Source: Streptomyces griseoloalbus
GTDB lineage: Bacteria > Actinomycetota > Actinomycetes > Streptomycetales > Streptomycetaceae
Direction of reading: 5' to 3'
NCBI GenBank assembly: GCA_014650015.1
Contig: BMUD01000013.1
Coordinates: 173,660 to 237,659 of the forward strand
DNA length: 64,000 nucleotides
Positions 8,714-16,750 of the stretch are shown piece after piece; the first letter of the stretch is position 1; each line of letters starts with the position of its first letter. The translations under genes and the position numbers were made by a program. Under the pieces are notes generated by a model. That model did not search any database and had not been told where the DNA came from. It saw only the letters and a list, made by a program, of their open reading frames with translations.

Positions 8714-8864
8714 GCCCGGGACTCCCGTGCGAAGACGGCTCCGACCTGCATGTTTCCCGTCCACCGGCTGTGCAGAAGAAAAACTTCCCCAGTCGGATCA
8801 AGATCGCTTCATAAGGTGTACGCAAGCCCACACCCAGAGCCACGACGTAAGGGTCACAAAAGCT

Positions 8865-8893
8865 TTGCATCTCTTACCTGTGGACGATTAGAT
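8865..8893 (+). promoter_or_regulatory. predicted promoter of the MATE gene, overlapped by a DnaA box
   Basis: A -35 TTGCAT (8865-8870) and -10 TTAGAT (8888-8893) are spaced by 17 bases. The predicted transcript would start at about 8900-8902, that is at the ATG, implying a leaderless mRNA. The consensus DnaA box TGTGGACGA (8879-8887) fills the 3' half of the spacer, so bound DnaA would be expected to block this promoter. Confidence 0.5.
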
Positions 8894-8901
8894 TGGTGCA
8901 C

Positions 8902-10239
8902 ATGACACAGGCCCCCGCACGCCCCGGAGCCGCGCGACGGAAGCATGACCGAGAGATCGTCATGCTGGCCGTCCCGGCCTTCGGCGCCCTCGTCGCCGAG
9001 CCACTCTTCGTCATGGCCGACAGCGCCATCGTCGGCCATCTGGGCACGGCACAACTCGCAGGGCTCGGCGTCGCCTCCGCCCTTCTGATGACCGCCGTCA
9101 GCGTCTTCGTCTTCCTGGCCTACGCCACCACGGCCGCTGTCGCCCGGCGGGTCGGGGCCGGCGACCTGTCGTCGGCCATCCGACAGGGCATGGACGGAAT
9201 CTGGCTGGCGCTCTTCCTCGGTGCCTCCGTCATGGCCGTCGTTCTACCGACGGCACCGGCCCTCGTGGACCTTTTCGGTGCCTCGGACACAGCGGCCCCC
9301 TATGCGACCACGTATCTGAGGATCTCCACGCTCGGGATACCGGCCATGCTGGTCGTGCTCGCCGCGACCGGTGTCCTGCGCGGGCTGCAGAACACCAAGA
9401 CGCCGCTCTATGTCGCCATCGCCGGCTTCGTCGCCAACGGTGTGCTCAACGTCGCGCTGGTCTACGGCGCAGGTCTCGGTATCGCGGGCTCCGCCTGGGG
9501 CACCGTCATCGCACAGTGGGGCATGGCCGCGGTCTACCTGGCCGTAGTCCTCCGTGGGGCGCGCCGGCACGGAGCCTCGCTGCGACCCGATGCCGCCGGG
9601 ATCAGGGCCTCTGCCCAGGCGGGTGTCCCCCTGCTGGTGCGCACCCTCTCACTCCGGGCCATCCTGATGATCGCGACGGCCGTTGCCGCCCGCCTCGGTG
9701 ACTCGAACATCGCGGCCCACCAGATCATCCTCTCCCTGTGGAGCCTGCTCGCTTTCGCGCTGGACGCCATCGCCATCGCCGGGCAGGCGATCATCGGGCG
9801 CTATCTCGGCGCCGGCGACACCCAGGGTGCCCGTGAGGCATGCCGCCGCATGGTCGAGTGGGGTATCGCGGTCGGTGTCGTGCTCGGTGTGCTGGTGGTA
9901 CTCGCCCGGCCGGTGTTTCTGCCCCTGTTCACCAGCGACGCCACAGTCAAGGACGCGGCACTGCCCGCCCTGGTGCTTGTAGCGCTGTCCCAGCCGATCT
10001 GCGGGATCGTCTTCGTCCTGGACGGAGTCCTGATGGGCGCGGGCGACGGACCGTATCTGGCATGGGCGATGCTGCTGACCTTTGCGGTGTTCACTCCCGC
10101 CGCCCTGCTGGTCCCCGCACTCGGGGGCGGGCTCACCGCGCTCTGGGCCACCATGACGCTCATGATGACCGTGCGCATGCTGACCCTGTGGTTCCGTACC
10201 CGCTCGGGCCGCTGGATCGTCACGGGCGCGACGCGCTGA
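8902..10239 (+). CDS. MATE-family multidrug/toxin efflux transporter
   Basis: This is a 445-residue, 12-helix membrane protein of the MATE (DinF-like) family, exchanging cations for organic compounds. The family N-terminus EIVMLAVPAFGALVAEPLF and the repeated internal halves are visible. The ATG at 8902 is preferred over TTG 8893 and GTG 8896 because the predicted -10 ends at 8893 and no ribosome site exists, suggesting leaderless translation. It is divergent from dnaB and convergent with rplI, with a parS site just after its stop. Confidence 0.9.
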   Translation: MTQAPARPGAARRKHDREIVMLAVPAFGALVAEPLFVMADSAIVGHLGTAQLAGLGVASALLMTAVSVFVFLAYATTAAVARRVGAGDLSSAIRQGMDGIWLALFLGASVMAVVLPTAPALVDLFGASDTAAPYATTYLRISTLGIPAMLVVLAATGVLRGLQNTKTPLYVAIAGFVANGVLNVALVYGAGLGIAGSAWGTVIAQWGMAAVYLAVVLRGARRHGASLRPDAAGIRASAQAGVPLLVRTLSLRAILMIATAVAARLGDSNIAAHQIILSLWSLLAFALDAIAIAGQAIIGRYLGAGDTQGAREACRRMVEWGIAVGVVLGVLVVLARPVFLPLFTSDATVKDAALPALVLVALSQPICGIVFVLDGVLMGAGDGPYLAWAMLLTFAVFTPAALLVPALGGGLTALWATMTLMMTVRMLTLWFRTRSGRWIVTGATR

Positions 10240-10241
10240 CC

Positions 10242-10255
10242 GTTTCACGTGAAAC
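10242..10255. other. parS site
   Basis: A perfect GTTTCACGTGAAAC lies two bases after the MATE stop codon, between convergent genes (MATE and rplI) and next to the rplI terminator. Confidence 0.9.
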
Positions 10256-10261
10256 ATGGCG

Positions 10262-10294
10262 ATGGGGGCCGCCCCCGAAGGATGCGGCCCCCAT
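10262..10294 (-). terminator. terminator of the rpsF-ssb-rpsR-rplI operon
   Basis: An 11-bp perfect stem (ATGGGGGCCGC paired with GCGGCCCCCAT) encloses an 11-base loop, 27 bases beyond the rplI stop. Confidence 0.75.
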
Positions 10295-10320
10295 ACTCAC
10301 TGCTTCAGCGAGCGCAGCAC

Positions 10321-10767
10321 TCAGGCAGCGACGACCTCGATGTTGACCTTGGCGGCAACCTCGGGGTGCAGACGCACCGACGTCTCGTGGGCGCCCAGCG
10401 TCTTGATCGGCACGCCCAGCTCGATGCGGCGCTTGTCGACCTCGGGACCACCGGCAGCCTTGATCGCCGAAGCGATGTCGGCCGGGGTGACGGAACCGAA
10501 GAGACGACCGGCGTCGCCGGAGCGGACGGCGAGACGAACCTTGACGCCCTCGAGCTGGGCCTTCACCTGATTGGCCTGCTCGATGGTCTGGATCTCGTGG
10601 ATCTTGCGAGCACGACGGATCTGCTCGACGTCCTTCTCGCCGCCCTTGGTCCAGCGGATCGCGAGCTTCCGCGGAACCAGGTAGTTGCGAGCGTAACCGT
10701 CCTTGACGTCGACGACGTCACCCGCGGCACCGAGGCCGGAGACCTCGTGGGTGAGGATGATCTTCAT
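10321..10767 (-). CDS. rplI: 50S ribosomal protein bL9
   Basis: This is the 148-residue bL9 protein, which binds 23S rRNA at the base of the L1 stalk. The N-terminal domain begins [20 protein letters not shown] and continues into the [13 protein letters not shown] signature. A long connecting helix leads to the C-terminal domain. It is the last gene of the rpsF-ssb-rpsR-rplI operon, 18 bases after rpsR, and is followed by a strong hairpin. Confidence 0.98.
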   Translation of the reverse strand: MKIILTHEVSGLGAAGDVVDVKDGYARNYLVPRKLAIRWTKGGEKDVEQIRRARKIHEIQTIEQANQVKAQLEGVKVRLAVRSGDAGRLFGSVTPADIASAIKAAGGPEVDKRRIELGVPIKTLGAHETSVRLHPEVAAKVNIEVVAA

Positions 10768-10785
10768 GAGTCGGTCACCCTTCCC

Positions 10786-11022
10786 TTATCGCGCGGTGGA
10801 CGTGTAGGGCAGCAGCGCCATCTCACGGCTGTTCTTGACGGCCGTGGCGACGTCACGCTGGTGCTGCGTGCAGTTGCCGGTCACGCGGCGGGCACGGATC
10901 TTGCCGCGGTCGGAAATGAACTTCCGCAGCATGTTCGTGTCCTTGTAGTCCACGTACGTGACCTTGTCCTTGCAGAATGCGCAGACCTTCTTCTTCGGCT
11001 TGCGCACAGGCGGCTTCGCCAT
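10786..11022 (-). CDS. rpsR: 30S ribosomal protein bS18, zinc-binding form
   Basis: This 78-residue bS18 contacts bS6 on the small-subunit platform. It retains cysteines in KVCAFCKDK (C13, C16) and a further cysteine with histidine in NCTQHQ (about 50-53). That marks the zinc-ribbon (C+) type rather than the cysteine-free paralogue that streptomycetes also encode for zinc starvation. It lies between ssb and rplI in the usual operon. Confidence 0.97.
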   Translation of the reverse strand: MAKPPVRKPKKKVCAFCKDKVTYVDYKDTNMLRKFISDRGKIRARRVTGNCTQHQRDVATAVKNSREMALLPYTSTAR

Positions 11023-11064
11023 GGTGTATCTCCTGTGTGATCAAGAAGTGTGGGTACGGCCCAC

Positions 11065-11655
11065 CTAGAAGGGGGGCTCGTCCGAGTAGCCGCCGCCGCT
11101 GCCGGAACCGGAGCCGGAGCCACCGCCCCAGCCGCCGCCACCCTGCTGGCCGCCGACGGGAGTGCCGGTCGCCCACGGGTCGTCGGCGGGAGCGCCGCCG
11201 CCCTGCTGACCGCCGCCGGGGCCACCGCCCCAGCCGCCGCCACCCTGGCCGCCGCCACCGCCACCGCCGTAGCCTCCCTGGCCACCGCGGCCGGTGGTCT
11301 TGGTGACCTTGGCCGTGGCGTTGCGCAGGCTGGCGCCGACTTCCTCGACGTCCAGCTCGTAGACCGTGCGCTTGACGCCCTCACGGTCCTCGTAGGACCG
11401 CTGCTTCAGCCGGCCCTGCACAATGACGCGCATGCCTCGCTGGAGCGACTCGGCGACGTTCTCCGCCGCCTGACGCCAGACCGAGCAGGTCAGGAACAGG
11501 CTCTCGCCGTCCTTCCACTCGTTCGTCTGGCGGTCGAAGGTGCGGGGGGTCGACGCGACACGGAACTTCGCGACGGCCGCACCGGACGGGGTGAAGCGCA
11601 GCTCGGGGTCATCGACAAGATTGCCGACGACCGTGATGACGGTCTCGCCTGCCAT
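11065..11655 (-). CDS. ssb: single-stranded DNA-binding protein
   Basis: This 196-residue protein has an N-terminal OB fold (about 1-110, starting [20 protein letters not shown]). A glycine-rich linker (about 120-185) follows, with a short acidic tip ending DEPPF that recruits replication and repair partners. Its place between rpsF and rpsR identifies it as the essential housekeeping SSB rather than the sporulation paralogue. It coats single strands at the fork opened by DnaB. Confidence 0.98.
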   Translation of the reverse strand: MAGETVITVVGNLVDDPELRFTPSGAAVAKFRVASTPRTFDRQTNEWKDGESLFLTCSVWRQAAENVAESLQRGMRVIVQGRLKQRSYEDREGVKRTVYELDVEEVGASLRNATAKVTKTTGRGGQGGYGGGGGGGQGGGGWGGGPGGGQQGGGAPADDPWATGTPVGGQQGGGGWGGGSGSGSGSGGGYSDEPPF

Positions 11656-11733
11656 GGGGGAACCTCTCGGCGGGTTTGCTGCTGGCTGCTTGGTGCTGCT
11701 ACTCGAGTCCCGAGATCAGCTGAGCGGAAGGGC

Positions 11734-12024
11734 TCAGTGGGTCTCGGGGCGGAGGACCTTGGTCCGGAGGACCGACTCGTTCAGGTTCATCTGGCGGTCG
11801 AGCTCCTTGACGACCGCAGGCTCGGCCTGCAGGTCGATGACCGAGTAGATGCCCTCGGGCTTCTTCTTGATCTCGTACGAGAGACGACGACGGCCCCAGG
11901 TGTCGACCTTCTCGACCTTTCCGCCGCCGTCACGGACGACAGAGAGGAAGTTCTCGATCAGCGGGGAGACAGAACGCTCCTCGAGATCGGGGTCGAGGAT
12001 GACCATCACCTCGTAGTGACGCAT
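11734..12024 (-). CDS. rpsF: 30S ribosomal protein bS6
   Basis: This 96-residue bS6 begins [20 protein letters not shown] and dimerises with bS18. The ATG at 12024 has GGAGGTGGG about 6 bases upstream; a longer in-frame reading adds unrelated residues and was discarded. It is the first gene of the operon with ssb, rpsR and rplI. The 313 bases upstream (12025-12337) hold no gene and must contain the operon promoter, although no clear -10/-35 pair was assigned. Confidence 0.97.
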   Translation of the reverse strand: MRHYEVMVILDPDLEERSVSPLIENFLSVVRDGGGKVEKVDTWGRRRLSYEIKKKPEGIYSVIDLQAEPAVVKELDRQMNLNESVLRTKVLRPETH

Positions 12025-12337
12025 GTGGAACCCACCTCCTTTGGACTCAGCGGCCACGGTCGTTCCGTGGCAGGAGGGTCGTGATGCGTTGCGCAACGAT
12101 GCCTGTCAGTAAAACAGCCGCCACTGACAATCGAGGCCGGGCGGCGGTTTCCCAGGCCGGCCGGGACGGACCGTGGGCCCTCCCCTTGCCTGGCTCTGTC
12201 CGGACAGACACCGGTGCAGACGCTACAGACTACCCGCACAGCGGCTTCCGGTTGAAATCCGGCCGGAGGGACCCCCAATCTGTACACATCGGGTGTGTAT
12301 GGCGCTACGATTCGCCGCCTTTCGCAGGAGGTGCCCC

Positions 12338-12649
12338 ATGGCACAGGCATTGCGACCCACCGCCGGAGGCCTTTTCGCCACGGACGGCAAGCCCCATCCC
12401 CTCCAGGCCACCCTGCTCGCGGTGACCCTGGCGCTGGGCGTCACGTCCTTCATCACGGCGATGTTCGACCATCTGCATCTGCTCAGCTCCTGGGCCGGCC
12501 TGGTGGGAATCATCACCGGCGCGTACGGCCAGTGGACCTCGGAGACGACGCGTGAGCGCTTCGGCCTCATCCTGGGCCTTGGTGCCGCGGCGGTCGGTTT
12601 CTTCCTGGGCATGGCGCACGGTGGCCTCTTCGGCGGGCTCTTCGACTGA
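12338..12649 (+). CDS. small conserved membrane protein
   Basis: This 103-residue protein has three likely membrane segments: HPLQATLLAVTLALGVTSFI (about 20-40), LLSSWAGLVGIITGAYGQW (about 48-66) and FGLILGLGAAAVGFFLGMAH (about 74-93). The ATG follows GCAGGAGG by 7 bases. Its position between rpsF and the FemX-like gene resembles other Streptomyces origins. The function is not recognised. Confidence 0.8.
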   Translation: MAQALRPTAGGLFATDGKPHPLQATLLAVTLALGVTSFITAMFDHLHLLSSWAGLVGIITGAYGQWTSETTRERFGLILGLGAAAVGFFLGMAHGGLFGGLFD

Positions 12650-12815
12650 CGTCGGACACCCCTGCCTTCGAACATCGTCGAACGCCCCGGCCGGCGACGG
12701 GCCGGGGCGAAGGTCCCGTGCGCCCAACCGGGGCGCCGCCAAGGCGCAGTAGGCTTCGCGCGAGAGCCGGAGCCCCTGAACCCATGGGGACACACCAGCC
12801 CGAGGAGCGCCCCGA

Positions 12816-13937
12816 ATGAGCCTGACCCTGAGGACCATCAGTCGAGAGCAGCATCTGGCCTACATCCAGAGCCTGCCGTCGGCGAGTCACATGCAGGTCC
12901 CGGCCTGGGCTGACGTCAAGGCGGAATGGCGCTCGGAGAGTCTCGGCTGGTTCGACGACCGGACCGGTGAGCTGGTCGGTGCCGGTCTCGTCCTCTACCG
13001 GCAGCTGCCCAAGATCAAGCGCTACCTCGCCTATCTGCCCGAGGGCCCGGTCATCAACTGGTTCGCGCCGAATCTCCAGGAGTGGATCGAGCCGATGCTC
13101 GCGCACCTGAAGCAGCAGGGCGCGTTCTCGGTGAAGATGGGGCCGCCGGTGATCATCCGGCGCTGGGAGGCCGCGACCATCAAGAAGGGCATCCAGGACC
13201 AGGACGTGAAGCGGCTGCGCGACCTGGAGGCCGACTTCATCGAGCCCCGCGCCTTCGAGGTCGCCGACAAGCTGCGCCGTATGGGCTGGCAGCAGGGCGA
13301 GGACGGCGGCGCCGGCTTCGGCGACGTCCAGCCCCGCTACGTCTACCAGGTGCCGCTGGCCAACCGCGCCCTGGAAGATGTCCACAAGAACTTCAACCAG
13401 CTGTGGCGCCGCAACATCAAGAAGGCGGAGAAGGCCGGCGTCGAGGTCGTCCAGGGGGGCTACGACGACCTGCCCGAGTGGCAGCGGCTGTACGAGATCA
13501 CGGCGGTGCGCGACCATTTCCGGCCCCGCCCGCTGTCGTACTTCCAGCGCATGTGGTCGGCCCTCAACACCGAGGACCCCAATCGCATGCGGCTGTATTT
13601 CGCCCGGCACAACGGCGTGAATCTGTCCGCGGCGACGATGCTGATCGTCGGCGGGCACGTCTGGTACTCCTACGGCGCCTCCGACAACATCGGCCGCGAG
13701 GTCCGGCCCTCGAACGCGATGCAGTGGCGGATGCTGCGCGACGCCTATGCGCTCGGCGCCACCGTCTACGACCTGCGTGGTATCTCCGACTCGCTGGACG
13801 AGACCGACCACCTCTTCGGTCTGATCCAGTTCAAGGTGGGCACCGGCGGTCAGGCGGCCGAGTACCTCGGGGAGTGGGACTTCCCGCTGAACAAGCTTCT
13901 CCACAAGGCTCTCGACATCTACATGTCGCGCCGCTGA
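12816..13937 (+). CDS. FemABX-family peptidoglycan interpeptide-bridge aminoacyltransferase
   Basis: This is a 373-residue tandem-GNAT enzyme of the Fem family, which uses aminoacyl-tRNA to add an amino acid to the lipid II stem peptide. In Streptomyces the bridge is a single glycine on LL-diaminopimelate, so this is probably the FemX-like glycyltransferase. The family core is visible in SHMQVPAWADVKAEW, KRYLAYLPEGPVINW and the C-terminal AYALGATVYDLRGISDS. A coiled-coil insertion is not obvious. It is followed 83 bases later by an alanine-racemase-like gene on the same strand, suggesting a shared envelope role. Confidence 0.88.
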   Translation: MSLTLRTISREQHLAYIQSLPSASHMQVPAWADVKAEWRSESLGWFDDRTGELVGAGLVLYRQLPKIKRYLAYLPEGPVINWFAPNLQEWIEPMLAHLKQQGAFSVKMGPPVIIRRWEAATIKKGIQDQDVKRLRDLEADFIEPRAFEVADKLRRMGWQQGEDGGAGFGDVQPRYVYQVPLANRALEDVHKNFNQLWRRNIKKAEKAGVEVVQGGYDDLPEWQRLYEITAVRDHFRPRPLSYFQRMWSALNTEDPNRMRLYFARHNGVNLSAATMLIVGGHVWYSYGASDNIGREVRPSNAMQWRMLRDAYALGATVYDLRGISDSLDETDHLFGLIQFKVGTGGQAAEYLGEWDFPLNKLLHKALDIYMSRR

Positions 13938-14020
13938 CCCGGTCTTCGCCGCCCTGACGGCTTCGTCTGCTCCCCTACCTTTGCTACACCGCATCCACGA
14001 GAAAGGTTCCAGGTCCGGCC

Positions 14021-15052
14021 ATGGCGCTCACGCTCTACGTCGACACCGCGCGCTGGCGGGCGCATCACAAGCACGTGCAGGAGCAGTTCCCGGGGCTCGT
14101 CCCCGTCTGCAAGGGCAACGGCTACGGCTTCGGGCACGAGCGGCTGGCCGAGGAGGCCACACGACTGGGCTCGGACGTCCTCGCGGTCGGCACGACGTAC
14201 GAGGCCGCACGGATCAAGGACTGGTTCGGCGGTGACCTGCTGGTGCTGACGCCGTACCGGCGCGGCGAGGAGCCCGTACCGCTGCCCGACCGGGTCATCC
14301 GCTCGGTGTCGTCGATCGACGGCGTGTACGGCCTGGTCGGTGCCCGCGTCGTCATCGAGGTGATGTCCTCGATGAAGCGGCACGGCATCAGCGAGCAGGA
14401 CCTGCCTCAGCTGCACGCCGCGATAGAGAACGTCCGGCTGGAGGGCTTCGCCATCCATCTGCCCCTGGACCGTACCGACGGTTCGGACGCGGTCGAGGAG
14501 GTCATCGGCTGGATGGACCGACTGCGGGCGGCCCGCCTCCCGCTGCACACGATGTTCGTGAGCCACCTCAAGGCCGACGAACTCGCCCGGCTGCGGCAGC
14601 AGTTCCCGCAGACCCGCTTCCGCGCCCGGATCGGCACCCGGCTCTGGCTGGGGGACCACGAGGCCACCGAGTACCGGGGCGCGGTCCTGGACGTCACGCG
14701 CGTCGCCAAAGGGGAGCGGTTCGGCTACCGGCAGCAGAAGGCCGCCTCCGACGGTTACCTGGTGGTCGTGGCGGGCGGCACCTCGCACGGGGTGGGCCTG
14801 GAGGCCCCCAAGGCCCTGCACGGCGTCATGCCGCGTGCCAAGGGCGTCGCCCGCGCGGGCCTCGCCACGGTCAACCGGAACCTCTCGCCGTTCGTCTGGG
14901 GCGGCAAGCAGCGCTGGTTCGCCGAGCCGCCGCACATGCAGGTGTCGATCCTCTTCGTGCCCTCGGACGCGCCGGAACCGAAGGTCGGCGAGGAACTGGT
15001 GGCTCATCTCCGCCACACCACCACGCAGTTCGACCGTCTCGTCGACCGCTGA
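14021..15052 (+). CDS. alanine-racemase-like PLP-dependent protein
   Basis: This 343-residue protein has the N-terminal TIM-barrel PLP domain of the fold-III alanine racemase family. The lysine in VCKGNGYGFG (K31) is placed as the Schiff-base lysine. The C-terminal part is shorter and diverges from true alanine racemases, which are usually 370-390 residues and supply a second catalytic tyrosine from the partner subunit. It may be a racemase acting on a different residue. A rho-independent hairpin follows the stop. Confidence 0.75.
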   Translation: MALTLYVDTARWRAHHKHVQEQFPGLVPVCKGNGYGFGHERLAEEATRLGSDVLAVGTTYEAARIKDWFGGDLLVLTPYRRGEEPVPLPDRVIRSVSSIDGVYGLVGARVVIEVMSSMKRHGISEQDLPQLHAAIENVRLEGFAIHLPLDRTDGSDAVEEVIGWMDRLRAARLPLHTMFVSHLKADELARLRQQFPQTRFRARIGTRLWLGDHEATEYRGAVLDVTRVAKGERFGYRQQKAASDGYLVVVAGGTSHGVGLEAPKALHGVMPRAKGVARAGLATVNRNLSPFVWGGKQRWFAEPPHMQVSILFVPSDAPEPKVGEELVAHLRHTTTQFDRLVDR

Positions 15053-15062
15053 GCATCGCCAA

Positions 15063-15094
15063 AGGGCCGTACACGGTTGCCCGTGTACGGCTCT
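15063..15094. terminator. terminator between convergent racemase-like and GT87 genes
   Basis: A 14-bp stem with a single G-T pair (arms 15063-15076 and 15081-15094) and a 4-base TTGC loop lies 11 bases after the stop codon. The right arm is followed by TCT-rich sequence. Confidence 0.75.
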
Positions 15095-15143
15095 TCTCCT
15101 GCCTTGAGGACGCCGTGCTCCGGAGGCCTCCCGGGCTGTTCGC

Positions 15144-16643
15144 TCAGAGCGAACCGCTCGTGGCTCCCGTCCTGCCCCACTCGACCTGTGGTCCTTCGAA
15201 GTGGGCCGCGTGGCGCGCGGGACGAGCTGCGGGACCGAGCACGAAGGCATCCTCGGCCCCGTCGAGCACCCCGCCCGACGGGTCGTCGTCGCCGGACCGG
15301 CGCACCGGATCCCGCTCCGGCATCAGGATGTCGCGCACGACCATGACACACAGGTAGAGCGTCCCCAGCAGATGCACGCCGATGGCCCAGTGGTAGCCGT
15401 CGGTGGGCAGCCCCTTGTGCGCGTCCCCGCTGGTCGTGTACGCGAGATACATCCAGATGCCCAGGAAGTACGCCACCTCACAGGCCTGCCAGACGAGGAA
15501 GTCCCGCCACTTCGGCCGGGCGAGGGCCGCCAGCGGCACCAGCCACAGGACGTACTGGGGTGAGTAGACCTTGTTGGTGAGGATGAACGCCGCGACGATC
15601 AGGAAGGCGAGCTGGGCGAAGCGCGGCCGGCGCGGAGCCGTCAGCGCGAGCGCCGCGACGCCCACGCAGCACAGCAGCATCAGCAGGGTGGCGAACGTGT
15701 TGACCGTGTCGGTGCTCAGCGGGTCGTCCGAGTTCTGCGCCATGATCAGCCAGAAGGACCCGAAGTCGACGCCTCGCTCCTGGCTGAAGGTGTAGAACTT
15801 CGACCAGCCGTCGAACGCGAACAGCATCACGGGCCCGTTCACGACGAGCCAGGCGACGGCCGCGCCGACGAGGGCCGTCCCGTACGCCCGCCACCGCCCC
15901 GCACGCCAGCACAGCACCAGCAGCGGCCCGAGCAGCAGCACGGGATAGAGCTTGGCGGCCGTGGCGAGCCCGAGGAGGACGCCGAAGGCGAGGGAACGCC
16001 CCCGCGACCACATCAACATCGCGGCGGCCGTCAGAGCGACCGCCAGCAGGTCCCAGTTGATGGTCGCGGTGAGCGCGAAGGCCGGTGCCAGCGCGACCAG
16101 CAGACCGTCCCAGGGCCGCCGGGCGTGTGTGCGGGTCAGGCAGACGGCGATGACGGCCGCGCACGCCATGAGCATCCCGGCGTTGACCATCCAGTACCAC
16201 TGCTCCTGGTCCTGGATGCTGCCGCTGCCGGGAGTGAGCCAGGCGGCGACCTCCATGAACACACCGGTCAGCACCGGGTACTCGAGGTACTGCATGTCCC
16301 CGGGGAGCTTGTCGAAGTACGGCACCAGCCCGTCGGCGAAACCGCGCCCCTGGTAGAGGTGCGGGATGTCCGAGTAGCACGCGTGCGTGTACTGGGAGCT
16401 GGCGCCGAAGAACCAGGCTCCGTTGTAGCAGGGCGCCTTCTGGATCAGGCCGAGGGCGAACATTCCGATCGCCACGAGCGCGATCACCCGCACCGGGGTC
16501 CACCAGGATCTGCCGCGCAGGGCACGCCGCCCGAGCGGACCACCGATCAGCTCGCTGCCGGCCGCGGCGACCCGGTCCTCCTCGGTCGGCCGCACCAGTT
16601 CCGGCTCATGGACGCTCGCTTGCGTCGATTCTCCACTGGGCAT
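15144..16643 (-). CDS. GT87-like polyprenyl-phosphate-dependent glycosyltransferase
   Basis: This is a 499-residue integral membrane protein with about 10-12 hydrophobic segments after a 60-residue polar N-terminus. The family layout (GT-C fold, GT87/DUF2029) is visible in IPHLYQGRGFADGLVPYFD and QYLEYPVLTGVFMEVAAWL. Mycobacterial relatives are alpha-mannosyltransferases using polyprenyl-phosphomannose outside the membrane. The start at 16643 has AGGA 8 bases upstream. It lies downstream of the PBP gene on the same strand but is separated by a hairpin and a parS site. Confidence 0.8.
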   Translation of the reverse strand: MPSGESTQASVHEPELVRPTEEDRVAAAGSELIGGPLGRRALRGRSWWTPVRVIALVAIGMFALGLIQKAPCYNGAWFFGASSQYTHACYSDIPHLYQGRGFADGLVPYFDKLPGDMQYLEYPVLTGVFMEVAAWLTPGSGSIQDQEQWYWMVNAGMLMACAAVIAVCLTRTHARRPWDGLLVALAPAFALTATINWDLLAVALTAAAMLMWSRGRSLAFGVLLGLATAAKLYPVLLLGPLLVLCWRAGRWRAYGTALVGAAVAWLVVNGPVMLFAFDGWSKFYTFSQERGVDFGSFWLIMAQNSDDPLSTDTVNTFATLLMLLCCVGVAALALTAPRRPRFAQLAFLIVAAFILTNKVYSPQYVLWLVPLAALARPKWRDFLVWQACEVAYFLGIWMYLAYTTSGDAHKGLPTDGYHWAIGVHLLGTLYLCVMVVRDILMPERDPVRRSGDDDPSGGVLDGAEDAFVLGPAARPARHAAHFEGPQVEWGRTGATSGSL

Positions 16644-16682
16644 GCCGCACATCCTGCCGTACAGGGCCAGGGACATGCTGAG

Positions 16683-16710
16683 GGCCGCCGCACCCGGAGG
16701 TGCGGCGGCC
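16683..16710 (-). terminator. terminator of the penicillin-binding protein gene
   Basis: A perfect 12-bp stem (GGCCGCCGCACC with its complement) and a CGGA loop lie 41-68 bases beyond the PBP stop on the minus strand, next to a parS site. Confidence 0.7.
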
Positions 16711-16713
16711 CAT

Positions 16714-16727
16714 GTTTCACGTGAAAC
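16714..16727. other. parS site
   Basis: A perfect GTTTCACGTGAAAC lies between the PBP stop and the start of the GT87-like gene, 3 bases from the PBP terminator hairpin. Confidence 0.9.
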
Positions 16728-16750
16728 ACCCAAGCCGGGTGAGAGACCGA

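Noticed and set aside
8443-8901. Second replication origin at the DnaA-box cluster
   Set aside because: Too few boxes, and oriC between dnaA and dnaN is canonical. Titration or gene control is more likely.
12567-13994. 475-codon minus-strand frame over the FemX-like gene
   Set aside because: Antisense shadow; it would overlap the whole FemX-like coding region with no ribosome site or domain.
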